Source: Fragilaria crotonensis
Lineage: Eukaryota; Bacillariophyta; Fragilariophyceae; Fragilariales; Fragilariaceae
NCBI GenBank assembly: GCA_022925895.1
Contig: JAKSYS010000844.1
Coordinates: 1-18,934, forward strand
Length of the DNA: 18,934 nt
Reading direction: 5' to 3'
Shown here: one piece after another, positions 1-8,922 of the stretch
How positions within the stretch are numbered: position 1 is the stretch's first letter
How the letters are laid out: each line of letters begins with the position of its first letter
Made by a program: the position numbers and the translations under genes
The notes under the pieces: generated by a model
What the model saw: the letters and a program-made list of their open reading frames with translations, nothing else
The model's database searches: none
Told to the model about the DNA's origin: nothing

Positions 1-95
1 TACATCGAGCATCGAGGAGGAATCAGTAGAAGTATGTCAGCAACATACAGTGTATACGATGTTCCCACTTTTCGGTCAAAATTTGATCGTTGACC

Positions 96-2392
96 ATGAA
101 AGTCCAGTTCTCCATCCTCTTGTGCCTAAGCGCACCTACAGCGTCCTATGTGTCACAACCACATAGTGCCTTCCTTCCGCGTCGTCTTGGAGTGCGGTTG
201 GGGACATCGTATTTAGAATCGTCCTCAAGCGACGCGAATAAAGTGACTTCTGCGTTTATAAGACCAGTTGTCGTTCCACCTTCGACTTCCACAGAAGCCA
301 CTGCCACCGCCACTAAAAGTAGCGACGGATTGGATCAAAAGAAGTTCTTGGGATCCATGGATCGCGATATTGATGCCATGAGATCAATGTCCACAATCGT
401 CAACGGCTGCTCCATTGGAAATTGTTCCCGAGACGGCTGAAGACAGGCTCGCTCGCCTGCAACGTCGCGCCAATGCCATGGTGGCCAAATACGATGCCGA
501 ATGTCGACAAATTAGACTCTCCGGGACCGTCGAGCCTCGTCGCCGTGCACTGGGAGATACAGTTGTTTCTCCCTTTTGCTCTCTTGGACTTGTCATTGCG
601 TCGGCCTCCATGCTCCTAAACAGCCCAGACTTGAGCCTCCTTCAGCTTGCTAACATCGATGTGCAACTCTCTACTATTGATATTGACACAGAATTGTTGC
701 AGCAGAAAGTCCTCGCACCACTGGCGTCTGCCAGGGAATCCATTATGGGATCACACACTTTCGAATTCCAACCTACGGAAGAAGCCCAGGGAGCCTTGGC
801 GGTTGCCAAGGATGGTATCCTCGCTGCCATTGGTGGAATCAAGATGTCCCTAGCGGTATCAATGCAAACTGCGCAGGTTCTCGTCAGAAACACTGTCGGC
901 GAACTACAGACGGCACTTCAAAATGCTAATCAAGCACTTCTTCTGGCCACTCGCGAGTCTCAAAGTGCCTTCACCGACACGAAAGAGTCGGTCCTCCAAC
1001 AAGTCGCTTTGACCCAAGACCTGATTCGCACGAAGGCAGAAAGTGTCCAATTGCCTAGCGTCGACACGGACAGTGTCGTTCAACAATTCAACACCGCGCA
1101 GGATGCCATCCTTGCCAAGCTCAAGGAAGCACAAGAACGTCCGTCTCAACGCTGCCAAGGTGGTCTTGCCAACCGTTGACCCTGACAGTATCGTTCAGCA
1201 ATTCAACACTGCCCAGGATATCCTCCTTGCCAAGGTGAAGGAAGTGCAAGATCTCGCGCGACTCAATGCTGCCAAGGTGGTCTTACCGACTGTTGATACC
1301 GACAGTGTCGTTCAACAATTCAACACTGCCCAGGATATTCTTCTCTCCAAGGTGAAGGAAGTGCAAGATCTCGCCCGCCTCAGTGCTGACAAGGTGGTCT
1401 TGCCGACTGTTGACACCGATAGTGTTGTACAGCAATTCAATTCTGCCCAGGACGCAATCCTCTCCAAGATGAACGAAGCGCAAGAACTCGCCCGCCTCAG
1501 TGCTGACAAGGTAGTCTTGCCGACTGTTGACACTGACAGTGTCGTTCAACAATCCAACACGGCTCAGGGCGCCATCCTCTCCAAGATGAACGAAGCACAA
1601 GAACTCGCCCGTCTCAGTGCTGACAAGGTTGTCTTGCCGACTGTTGATACCGACAGTGTTGTACTGCAATTCAACACTGCCCAGGATGTCCTCCTCTCGA
1701 AGGTGAATGAAGCGCAAGAACTCGCGCGGATCAATGCTGGCAAGGTAGTCTTGCCGACTGTTGACACCGATAGTGTTGTACAGCAATTCAACACGGCCCA
1801 GGACACCATCCTCTCCAAGATAAACGAAGCACAACAACTCGCCCGGATCAATGCCGGCAAGGTGGTCTTGCCGACTGTTGACACCGATAGTTTTGTGCAG
1901 CAATTCAACACGGCTCAGGACGCTATCCTCTCCAAGATGAACGAAGCACAAGAACTCGCCCGGATCAATGCTGCCAAAGTTGAGCTACCAAATGTGGATA
2001 CGGATGTCGTCCGTCAGCAAGTGAACGATGTTCAAAGCAGTGTCCTGTCTCGGGCGAACGAAATTAAGGAAGCGGCCCTCGCGCAGGCGTCCTCTGTCAA
2101 GTTGTCGTTGCCTACTCCCGTAGACACGCTGGCACTTCGTCAGCAAGTCAACGACTTCTATGGCATCCATAGTAGTAACATCCTCACCAAGGCGATGGAG
2201 GGAACGCAAGAGCAGTTGGTTCGTATCAACGCTGCTGTGGGCGGTGATGGTGTTGCTCAGCAACCGCTGCCCCCATTGTCGAACACGGAGGCACTGCTGC
2301 TTAAGATTGGAGTAGGTCCAGAAGTGACCGACGCTGTGACCAATAACGCCAAGGTGGCCACGAAGATCATCATGCCGAAGTATGTCTTTTAG
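96..2392 (+). CDS. Repeat-rich, putatively plastid-targeted protein; reading frame interrupted twice
   Basis: I do not recognise the family. The first ATG is at 96. The N-terminus is a short hydrophobic leader followed by QPHSAFLPRR (residues 21-30). A Ser-Ala/Phe junction followed by basic residues resembles the diatom bipartite plastid-targeting signal. Coding then moves to another frame between 382 and 437, giving a Glu/Arg-rich stretch, a hydrophobic segment at about 570-630 and long helical sequence. From 1027 to about 2077 it consists of 39-residue repeats around a VLPTVDTDSVVQQFNTAQ core, and it ends with a non-repeat tail at 2392. A second frame change lies at about 1138-1142. The first change could be an intron: GT at 319 and AG at 442 are phase-compatible, but the donor is weak. 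The second is a 2-nt shortfall inside a repeat and looks like a real or assembly frameshift. Read literally, translation would stop at 1179. The repeats predict a string of amphipathic helices separated by a proline linker. Confidence 0.6.
1027..2077 (+). repeat. Coding tandem array of 117-nt (39-aa) units
   Basis: Units start at 1027, 1142, 1259, 1376, 1493, 1610, 1727, 1844 and 1961. From 1142 onward the spacing is exactly 117 nt. The first unit is only 115 nt, so the frame changes there. Each unit carries K-V-V-L-P-T-V-D-T-D, then V-V-Q-Q-F-N-T-A-Q-D, then a K/E-rich helix ending in L-A-R. The unit at 1961 is degenerate, and a further diverged copy follows to about 2220. Internal units are nearly identical in both DNA and protein, which points to recent expansion or homogenisation. 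Confidence 0.9.
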
Positions 2393-2779
2393 AGGAAAGC
2401 TCTCTTGACATCAGAAGTACGCCGAGACAGATGATATCGCGTGGACGAAAACTATTTATTTACTGACACCATTCTTTATTTGAAATAATGGAACGAACGA
2501 GACACGAACGGAAGCGAGAAAGAGGTTTCCCTTGATTACCACAATGCTGATTTTGAGAATCGCGCTCCCAGTGGATGGAAAGAGACATATGAAACGAGAT
2601 TATCCTGTCTAGAAAATAACTGCATATTAGTAGTAGTGTATGATAATTCAGCGTTGCTGATCCTTTGTAAGTGGACTGATGAAAAGCACCAAGAATACTA
2701 CTGACGGGGCGTCATTGCTAATCGGTTCATAAATGGTCCATCACTAACATATCAAATATATGCGTATGGTTAATGGCAA
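2393..2779. other. Intergenic spacer between two convergent genes
   Basis: The 387 bases lie between the ends of the repeat-protein gene and the epimerase gene. The stretch is AT-rich with stops in all frames. I see no RNA gene or repeat. It should contain the two 3' UTRs. Confidence 0.6.
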
Positions 2780-3877
2780 TTAATGAGTTCCTTCCACGGC
2801 AGTACTCGTGTCATGACCAAGAGCCATGAGGGAGTCATCAACCTGCTGGACAATCTCCGAATGGGCGTAACTGGTGGCATCCTTGCCGGCCTTGGCCTCT
2901 TCCTCGATCTGTTCCTTGATCCAAAAGTAGGTCTTGCTCAAACCCTCAGCGATCGTAATGGTAGGTTCCCATCCGAGCTTTTCCACGATGAGCTTGTTGT
3001 TGGAATTACGTCCACGAACTCCCATGGGTCCATCAATGTGCTTGATAGGAATATCCTTCCCTTCAAAGCTGAGAGCGATCTTGGCGAACTGGATCATGTC
3101 GACCATTTCGGTCGATCCCAAGTTGATTGGGACATCACAGTCGGAAAACATGAGACGCAAGACTCCCTCAACACAGTCATCAATAAAGGTGAAGGAGCGG
3201 GTCTGCAATCCATCTCCCCACATTTCAAAGTGCTCTGTGGACGTGAGTGCCTTGCGGCAAAAGGCTGCTGGTGCCTTTTCGCGTCCACCCTTCCAGGTTC
3301 CACGTGGTCCATAAATGTTATGGAATCGGGCAATGCGAATGTTAATGGGAAAATCGCGACCGTACGCGAGTGCCATCTCTTCGGCATAGAGCTTCTCAAG
3401 TCCGTACATGTCTTGAGGACGCGCGGGCCAAGCATCAGACTCAATGAGACCCGGGTTGGCGGGGTCCTCCTGTTTGGCCTCGTTGTAGACACAGGCGGAT
3501 GATGCGTAGAAGAAGTTGCTGACATTGTTGCGACGTGCAGCCTCAAGCATGTTCATGCTAATTGCGGTGTTGTTGAAGGCAAGGACAGATTCGTTGGAGC
3601 AGATGAAGCCCATTCCACCCATGTCCGCAGCAAGATTGTAGACCTGTGTGCATCCTTCGCAGGCCTTGCAGGCGACTTCAAGCTTTCTCAAATCGTCAAG
3701 GATGAACTCATCACAGAACTCATCGTTTTCCATGAATTCGTTGTGCTTCCAGTCGACGACAACAACCTTGTAGCCAGCCTCCTTCAAGCGCTTGGCAATG
3801 TGACTTCCGATGAAGCCAGCTCCTCCACCGATACACACTTTGTCGCCGTTTCCTGGGGGAAGAATAAACTCTGACAT
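2780..3877 (-). CDS. GME: GDP-mannose 3,5-epimerase
   Basis: This is a cytosolic short-chain dehydrogenase/reductase-type epimerase. It converts GDP-D-mannose to GDP-L-galactose and GDP-L-gulose, feeding L-galactose-containing glycans and the Smirnoff-Wheeler ascorbate route. The 365-aa protein starts at the ATG at 3875-3877. It has the NAD-binding GGAGFIG motif (residues 18-24), SSAC with the catalytic Cys129, the YGLEK motif (Tyr158, Lys162), and the family signature RFHNIYGPRGTWKGGREKAP with Lys201. Arg290 lies in GVRGRNSNN. Cys129, Lys201 and Arg290 match Arabidopsis Cys145, Lys217 and Arg306 with a constant offset of 16. The EMWGDGLQTRSFTFIDDCVEGVLRL block and YFWIKEQIE tail are also typical. 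Length is normal; the last ~30 residues are non-conserved. No intron is needed. Assignment is very secure. Confidence 0.97.
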   Translation of the reverse strand: MSEFILPPGNGDKVCIGGGAGFIGSHIAKRLKEAGYKVVVVDWKHNEFMENDEFCDEFILDDLRKLEVACKACEGCTQVYNLAADMGGMGFICSNESVLAFNNTAISMNMLEAARRNNVSNFFYASSACVYNEAKQEDPANPGLIESDAWPARPQDMYGLEKLYAEEMALAYGRDFPINIRIARFHNIYGPRGTWKGGREKAPAAFCRKALTSTEHFEMWGDGLQTRSFTFIDDCVEGVLRLMFSDCDVPINLGSTEMVDMIQFAKIALSFEGKDIPIKHIDGPMGVRGRNSNNKLIVEKLGWEPTITIAEGLSKTYFWIKEQIEEEAKAGKDATSYAHSEIVQQVDDSLMALGHDTSTAVEGTH

Positions 3878-4077
3878 GGTCTTGTTGTAATGAGAAGTAG
3901 TATAAGATATGGAGAAGTGGATGGTGCTTGAGCGAATGTCAAGTTCTGAGAGGCTAATGGCAAAGGGTGTGCAACGTTTTGAACGAAGACCGCAGATTAT
4001 ACATCAAGTGGCATCCTGTGACCGGAGGAAAGCGTGGAAGGGCAACTGCACCGTCCATTGCCCCAAAAAATGTGGAA

Positions 4078-4093
4078 TATACATATATGTATA
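4078..4093. repeat. Perfect 16-bp AT palindrome (tatacatatatgtata)
   Basis: The sequence equals its own reverse complement. It lies about 200 bases upstream of the epimerase start codon. It could be a TATA-containing core promoter element or simply an AT dinucleotide tract; nothing in the sequence decides between these. Confidence 0.5.
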
Positions 4094-4703
4094 CGTGTGT
4101 TCAGGGTTACTCAACCAGTATAATACCGTGGTCAAGTACCTAGTCTACGCAATACATAGCGGGTAAATAACGACTAACTTTGTAGCCGTTTTCAATCACG
4201 AACAGATTTTATGGCTGAGCTGTCGCCGCTCGCAACAAACCGAAGGAATCTCCTCCTCTCACTGACATGTGGATCCTCGCCATCCTACCCAATCAAAAAG
4301 TCTACAGTACTGGCACACACTTGTTTTGTATTTTACTCCTACCGTAGCTTGACAGTGGACGGTTTCCTTCGCACGCCTATGAGTAGTTTTCTGCGTGCTA
4401 CTACCCTACGGTGGACAGTAAACGAGTACTTTTGGTCTAAGTACCACATTCTACAGTCCTACACAAAATGTAACATCGCATTTTTGATGCAGACATGTGC
4501 AGGTGTGCCAGACACATTTTTTCGGTTGCAACGGATAACACTTTTTCTCCTTGCATCATATTATCTTGTCATTGATGAAAGCTTATTCCAGTCCAAGACT
4601 TTGCTACTACAGAGAAAGTCTAAGGTCTACGATTGTCTTGCACGTTGTCTGGTGTCTGAAGGAAGAGATCACATGCAATCTTGCAACCTTTGTTTCATAT
4701 CAG

Positions 4704-4729
4704 GTACTCCGGTACTTTACTCGGAGTAC
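4704..4729. repeat. Inverted repeat GTACTCCG / CGGAGTAC, 10-nt spacer
   Basis: The 8-bp arms are at 4704-4711 and 4722-4729, about 150 bases upstream of the ATG at 4879. The same CGGAGTA word recurs in other spacers of this window (11019 and 17226). Confidence 0.6.
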
Positions 4730-4878
4730 TAACTCCTTCCTTGGTGGGAGTCTGCTGAAGGGTCGGGAACAACAGCAAACGTTAGCTCCCATTCCTCCAG
4801 GGCAAAAGGGTCAATCTTCCCATTCCACTGCCGTGAATACTGTTGCAGAAGAACTACTCACAGCAAAACCTCATTGCA

Positions 4879-6603
4879 ATGAGACTACCATTGCTACGAG
4901 TCGGCACAAGGGGTGCGTCGAAAGGCATCGTGGCGTTGCTGGTTGTCGTCGTCGTGACTATTTCATTTTGGGCCAATGTTCGGAATTCTGCTTGGGATTT
5001 GATAACACGTTCGTACAAGGATGACAACGCCATGGAAAGGGCTCTGGTGTCTCAATCACCGCTTCTGGGTATCACTTCGACAAACCGACGCCAATCAAAT
5101 GCTTCGACGTCCCCTATTATTCACGAATCACATCTGCAATATGGAACCCAGTTGCAGGCCAACGCCGACAAGGTGGAATTTCATGCTAACTTTTCAATCT
5201 CAGCTACAGGAAAGGCATGTTTCAACTTTGTTGTTCATCAGAGTGAAAGCGGAGGGGGGTGTCCACATCCGTACATTCGACTTCGCCTCACTGGAGCAGC
5301 GCTGGTCCATGTACCTCTAAAAAAGCAAGCAACAGACAACGCGAGTGCTCCTGGCGACATTCACCTTGCTGGCTGTGCCCTACTCCCCGTACCTGGGCCG
5401 TATTATGTAGATGCCAATTTATTGCACTGCCGAATGACAGTTGACGGGATACCCGATTGGAATTTGAGACAATTCAAGAAACGTGTCGGCCGGTCAGTCA
5501 TGCCAGATCTTACCATGAAGATTATCCCACACAGGTTTGAGATGCCTCCATTTCATCGAGAAGCAATGCCACTACGAGAACCTTCACGAAATGCAATATA
5601 TTCAAACCACGCATGGGTATTTGCACCGATCTGTGGCGACGACGGATACACCGTATCGGAAAATTGTACGAAACTGCATTCTCCAACATTTATACCTACA
5701 AAGTTCCAAGTCGACGAGTGGCTCGTCAACAATCATTTTGATAACTTTCGCAGTGAAAATGTGAGTCAACGATTCGATAACTACATGTGGCTTCCCGTCA
5801 ATCCAACCAACGGGGTTGTCGATTACACAGCAGAGCACTTTGGTTTCACGTACTCGCCAAAGCCGCTCTTTCTCCAGCAGCAGCAGCCATCGTTGGAAGA
5901 TGCCTATGATGCCGATGGCGGAGATCAGAACGAACACAACAAAGCTGTGATGTTTCTTGGTGACAGTCATGGAAGGTCCCTTCACAATCAGGTGTCGGAG
6001 ATCTATCACGATCTAACCAATCGACGCAGTGACGGATGCAGCAGATTTTATCGGTACCGACCGGCAGGTCTTTACAAGAACCTTACTCGATTTCGGTATG
6101 CACCCGTGTTATACGGTGACGATGGATTCAATCAATTCGATACATTCGGAAATCATTTTGATATTATTGTTGTCACGATTGGGCACTGGGATGCATCCAG
6201 TGACCGGTGGGCACCATCGACACCAGCCGCCTTTATGCGTGGCTTGATGAATCTCACGGCGAGTCTGGAGAAGGGTGCCAAACCAGGTGCCCAGATTTTT
6301 GTCACGACTGTCAATCCAAACCCCATGGGCAACAAGATGCTTTCGGGTCTTGACTGGAGAGTCCCACCCTTGATCGATCTGTACAATAAGGAATTATGGG
6401 ATGCAGTGGAGGAGGGATCATCATCGCCTATCAAGAATGCTAGATCATTTCGGTTCAAGAAGCTTTCTCAAACCTTTTTGCTCGACGGCACGGACATAAT
6501 GGATCCGATGTGGGACTCGGCAGCTGACTTTTATCATCCGTGTCGCTACTTCCTTCGGCCATTGGCCATGCAGGTGCTGGATTTGTTCAAGGATGATCAG
6601 TGA
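4879..6603 (+). CDS. Type II membrane SGNH/PC-esterase-family protein (TBL/NXPE-like)
   Basis: The 574-aa protein starts at the ATG at 4879; the open frame upstream lacks another ATG. A basic N-terminus and one membrane segment (residues 16-32) suggest a Golgi-type signal anchor with a lumenal catalytic domain. Residues ~100-185 contain a Cys-containing beta-rich region (GPYYVDANLLHC) that could be a filamin-like fold as in NXPE proteins. The SGNH part has FLGDSHGR with Ser363, a block-III-like TIGHWD (434-438, compare NTGHWW in TBL proteins), and a C-terminal Asp550-x-x-His553. Family members attach or remove O-acyl groups on polysaccharides; the substrate here is unknown. N-glycosylation sequons are frequent. 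A decayed partial copy lies at 10477-10945. The paralogous-looking gene at 7876-8922 is convergent. Fold assignment is good; the reaction is inferred. Confidence 0.8.
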   Translation: MRLPLLRVGTRGASKGIVALLVVVVVTISFWANVRNSAWDLITRSYKDDNAMERALVSQSPLLGITSTNRRQSNASTSPIIHESHLQYGTQLQANADKVEFHANFSISATGKACFNFVVHQSESGGGCPHPYIRLRLTGAALVHVPLKKQATDNASAPGDIHLAGCALLPVPGPYYVDANLLHCRMTVDGIPDWNLRQFKKRVGRSVMPDLTMKIIPHRFEMPPFHREAMPLREPSRNAIYSNHAWVFAPICGDDGYTVSENCTKLHSPTFIPTKFQVDEWLVNNHFDNFRSENVSQRFDNYMWLPVNPTNGVVDYTAEHFGFTYSPKPLFLQQQQPSLEDAYDADGGDQNEHNKAVMFLGDSHGRSLHNQVSEIYHDLTNRRSDGCSRFYRYRPAGLYKNLTRFRYAPVLYGDDGFNQFDTFGNHFDIIVVTIGHWDASSDRWAPSTPAAFMRGLMNLTASLEKGAKPGAQIFVTTVNPNPMGNKMLSGLDWRVPPLIDLYNKELWDAVEEGSSSPIKNARSFRFKKLSQTFLLDGTDIMDPMWDSAADFYHPCRYFLRPLAMQVLDLFKDDQ

Positions 6604-7875
6604 AAACATAACCAACTGTAGAGGGTGGTACGGCTGTATTGCTTGATCGCAGATAGCCAAGACAGTTGTCACGACTGCAAAGCAGGTACGCGCTATAAAT
6701 ATATGGACTCATCACTTCGGTCGTGACAGAAGGCCACGAAGAATGAGCCCTGTAGCTCAACGCCTGCTGAACCATGCATGGCAGACAAAGTCGACGGTCC
6801 TAGGAGAGGTGTCGCAATTACTTATTATCTTTCGACTTCGTTCCTGAAGAGACACTTCCCTCGATATTTTCTGCTGGGGCGAAGTGCATTGCTATGCACC
6901 GGATGAAACAATTGATTGAATCCTGTTACTCTCATCGCATAGCTGAGGACAAACACGTTATACCAGCTGCGACAACTAGTGTGTGTCTATGATATCATTC
7001 ATACCTTCATAAAAAGCCACCCGTCTACAGAAGTTGTTGATACCCTGACTGATCGTAACATTCTTCCACAGCATATGATGGTTCGTAGTTGTGTCCGTTG
7101 CGGAGATGCATGTTCTCCGTAGAACAGGGCAAACCACAATTCTCGTAGGAATTGCTGCCGCATCACTGCCTCAGCTAGATCGGCAACAAGCAAACATTTT
7201 ACAAATTTGCGACGAGGCGTAATTGCCATAGCACCTGCATCTATTTTTTGAAAAGATACATTCCTGTCGGCGAAATGTTCGAGAGCGGGATTGACTGTAA
7301 AGCTCTGAAAGCACGCAAAAACAAACGAACTCATCATAATATCTGGTTGCACCATGCGAAAAACTGCCAGGAATTGCACATAACCCAGCGGGCACGACCC
7401 GCTAGATTGCAAAAAGGCAACCGGTACACAGCTTTCAAAGTGCTGTACACTTTTCTTGCAAAGGCACCGCCCCTGTGTCCCTTTTCTGGAAGTTCCTCAT
7501 CCGAGAACCCTGCCAAACCAAATCCATCGTTCATTGAATTGAACTGGTCTCGCCAATTATGCACCTCTCTCCAGGCATGCTGTACAGCTCTCTCCGTGCT
7601 TTTCCAGACATTCGAAAGCTTTCACATCCACCTTCTTATTCGTAAACAACACGAGAGCAACATCTCAATGCCCTCTTTCGGAAGCAATCTAACAAAAACG
7701 TGAGCGACCATATCAATCCCGAGAATTCATTTCCACAATTGCATGTTTTACAAATTCTCGAAAAACACGTAAATATTCTGTCATCTTTAACATTTCAAAC
7801 CGAGTCCTCTTGTTTCAACATCTTGCTGATGACTTTCAAAGGTTGACACTTCACAGCCCCAAAAACATGTCGAGT
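6604..7875. other. 1.3-kb spacer between two convergent SGNH genes
   Basis: I see no gene I can support. Open frames exist on both strands (for example 7248-7703 plus and 6999-7412 minus). They start at TTG, not ATG, overlap each other and show no domain. This is long for a region holding only two 3' UTRs, so a small or decayed gene cannot be excluded. Confidence 0.4.
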
Positions 7876-8922
7876 TCACGGCAGGTCGGGAGCAGTCTTT
7901 TGCAAAATCCCTCGATCCACCAGGTGATTGGTCAGCATCTGCACCAGTACAAGACGTGGTTCAACTCCATAATGCGACGAGGAATCACCTTCAATACGAT
8001 CAGAAGCAAATGATCTTTCCCGAACGGCCCCAGCCCAATGGATGTACGTTAGATTTGTTTCTGCTCCAAACGAATCGATTGTATCCATGACGGCGTCATT
8101 CATAGTCGTGATTGGTTTTTCATATTTTTTGATACTATAGCCAGATGTTCTCCAAACGATTGGAACTCCAGTAACTTGGGTAAACTTGTGACACAACCGC
8201 GCAAGAAGAGTATATAGTTCGACAAAGTTTGACTTGGATTTTTCATGCGCGCCGATGCCAATGACAATCACATCAAATTCTCGAATGTTGGTTCTGGGAA
8301 CATGAGATTCGTTCATTTCATTGAGGAAAAAGTTGGCGATTTCTGCCGCAGTGCATAAGTAGGAAACCATGAAGGATTTCCTGTCGGAGGACGTCGATCC
8401 TGGCATGGACCGACATACGATGGGTCCACTTGGTTTGACGCGTTGAAAGATGGGGCATTGCTCGCGGTCCGTTTCAAGACCCTTGTTGACGTTAAGAATG
8501 CTGAATTTATCAAGATCTTCTTTCAGTATTGCAGTGTCACTCGTATTTAGAATGTGATAGAGTGTCATTGCCCCTCGTCGAGCCAGCGAATCACCAATCC
8601 ACCATATCTTCTTGGAAGACCACATTCGAGCAAGATCGGTGGCCGAGTACAATTGCCAAGGCGACGGAGGAATCCAAGTATCGCCGATCCAGCTTCCGAC
8701 CATGTCTCGGTTGGATGGCAACATGGTGCGGGTGAAATTATATGCGATTTTGGAAACATGTCCACGCGCGAGCTCATTGGTTACTTTTGCACTCTTGGAT
8801 GATGGCAGCTCTATTTCCTCACACATTGATCGGTTCCGTTCTCGAACTGTGGCATAAATGTCAATACAAATAAGCCCCATGAATGTGGCTGCAATCAGAG
8901 AAGAGAACAATTTCCCTCTCAT
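7876..8922 (-). CDS. Small type II membrane SGNH-hydrolase-like protein
   Basis: The 348-aa protein starts at the ATG at 8920-8922. An N-terminal hydrophobic stretch (residues ~7-22) would act as signal anchor. The segment SWIGDTWIPPSPWQLY (77-92), followed by WWIGDSLARR (107-116) with Ser112, is like the N-terminal and GDS blocks of TBL/PC-esterase proteins. A block-III candidate is IGIGAHE (221-227). The C-terminal acid/His pair is probably Asp313 and His317 in GDSSSHYG. That spacing is one residue longer than the usual DxxH. Several N-x-S/T sites support a lumenal location. The protein is much shorter than the neighbour at 4879-6603 and lacks its N-terminal beta domain. Its likely role is O-acyl transfer or hydrolysis on glycans, but the substrate is unknown. 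Confidence 0.7.
   Translation of the reverse strand: MRGKLFSSLIAATFMGLICIDIYATVRERNRSMCEEIELPSSKSAKVTNELARGHVSKIAYNFTRTMLPSNRDMVGSWIGDTWIPPSPWQLYSATDLARMWSSKKIWWIGDSLARRGAMTLYHILNTSDTAILKEDLDKFSILNVNKGLETDREQCPIFQRVKPSGPIVCRSMPGSTSSDRKSFMVSYLCTAAEIANFFLNEMNESHVPRTNIREFDVIVIGIGAHEKSKSNFVELYTLLARLCHKFTQVTGVPIVWRTSGYSIKKYEKPITTMNDAVMDTIDSFGAETNLTYIHWAGAVRERSFASDRIEGDSSSHYGVEPRLVLVQMLTNHLVDRGILQKTAPDLP

Larger units (their letters stand above)
3878..4878. other. Divergent intergenic region upstream of the epimerase and the first SGNH gene
   Basis: About 1 kb separates the two divergent starts and should hold both promoters. It contains a 16-bp AT palindrome at 4078-4093 and an 8-bp inverted repeat at 4704-4729. 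An ATG-initiated open frame at 4211-4732 (173 codons) has no recognisable domain and an atypical Cys/Phe/Leu-rich composition, so I do not call it a gene. Confidence 0.5.

Noticed and set aside
1283-1951. 222-codon minus-strand open frame across the repeats
   Set aside because: It is open only because one stop-free antisense frame is copied in every repeat unit; the plus strand has the leader, unique flanks and protein-like conservation.
1027-2077. Regular array suggestive of CRISPR
   Set aside because: The units are contiguous coding repeats with no unique spacers, in eukaryotic DNA.
2783-3502. 239-codon plus-strand frame opposite the epimerase
   Set aside because: It is the antisense of strongly conserved GDP-mannose epimerase codons and has no domain.
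4211-4732. 173-codon ATG-started frame
   Set aside because: It has no domain, odd composition, and carries the inverted repeat at 4704-4729; it probably arises by chance in the promoter region.
6999-7412. 137-codon minus-strand frame
   Set aside because: It has no ATG at its start and no recognisable domain. I tried to join it to the frame at 7334-7564 and found no convincing splice or homology.
7248-7703. 151-codon plus-strand frame
   Set aside because: It begins at TTG (first ATG at 7275), shows no motif, and overlaps equally open minus-strand frames.
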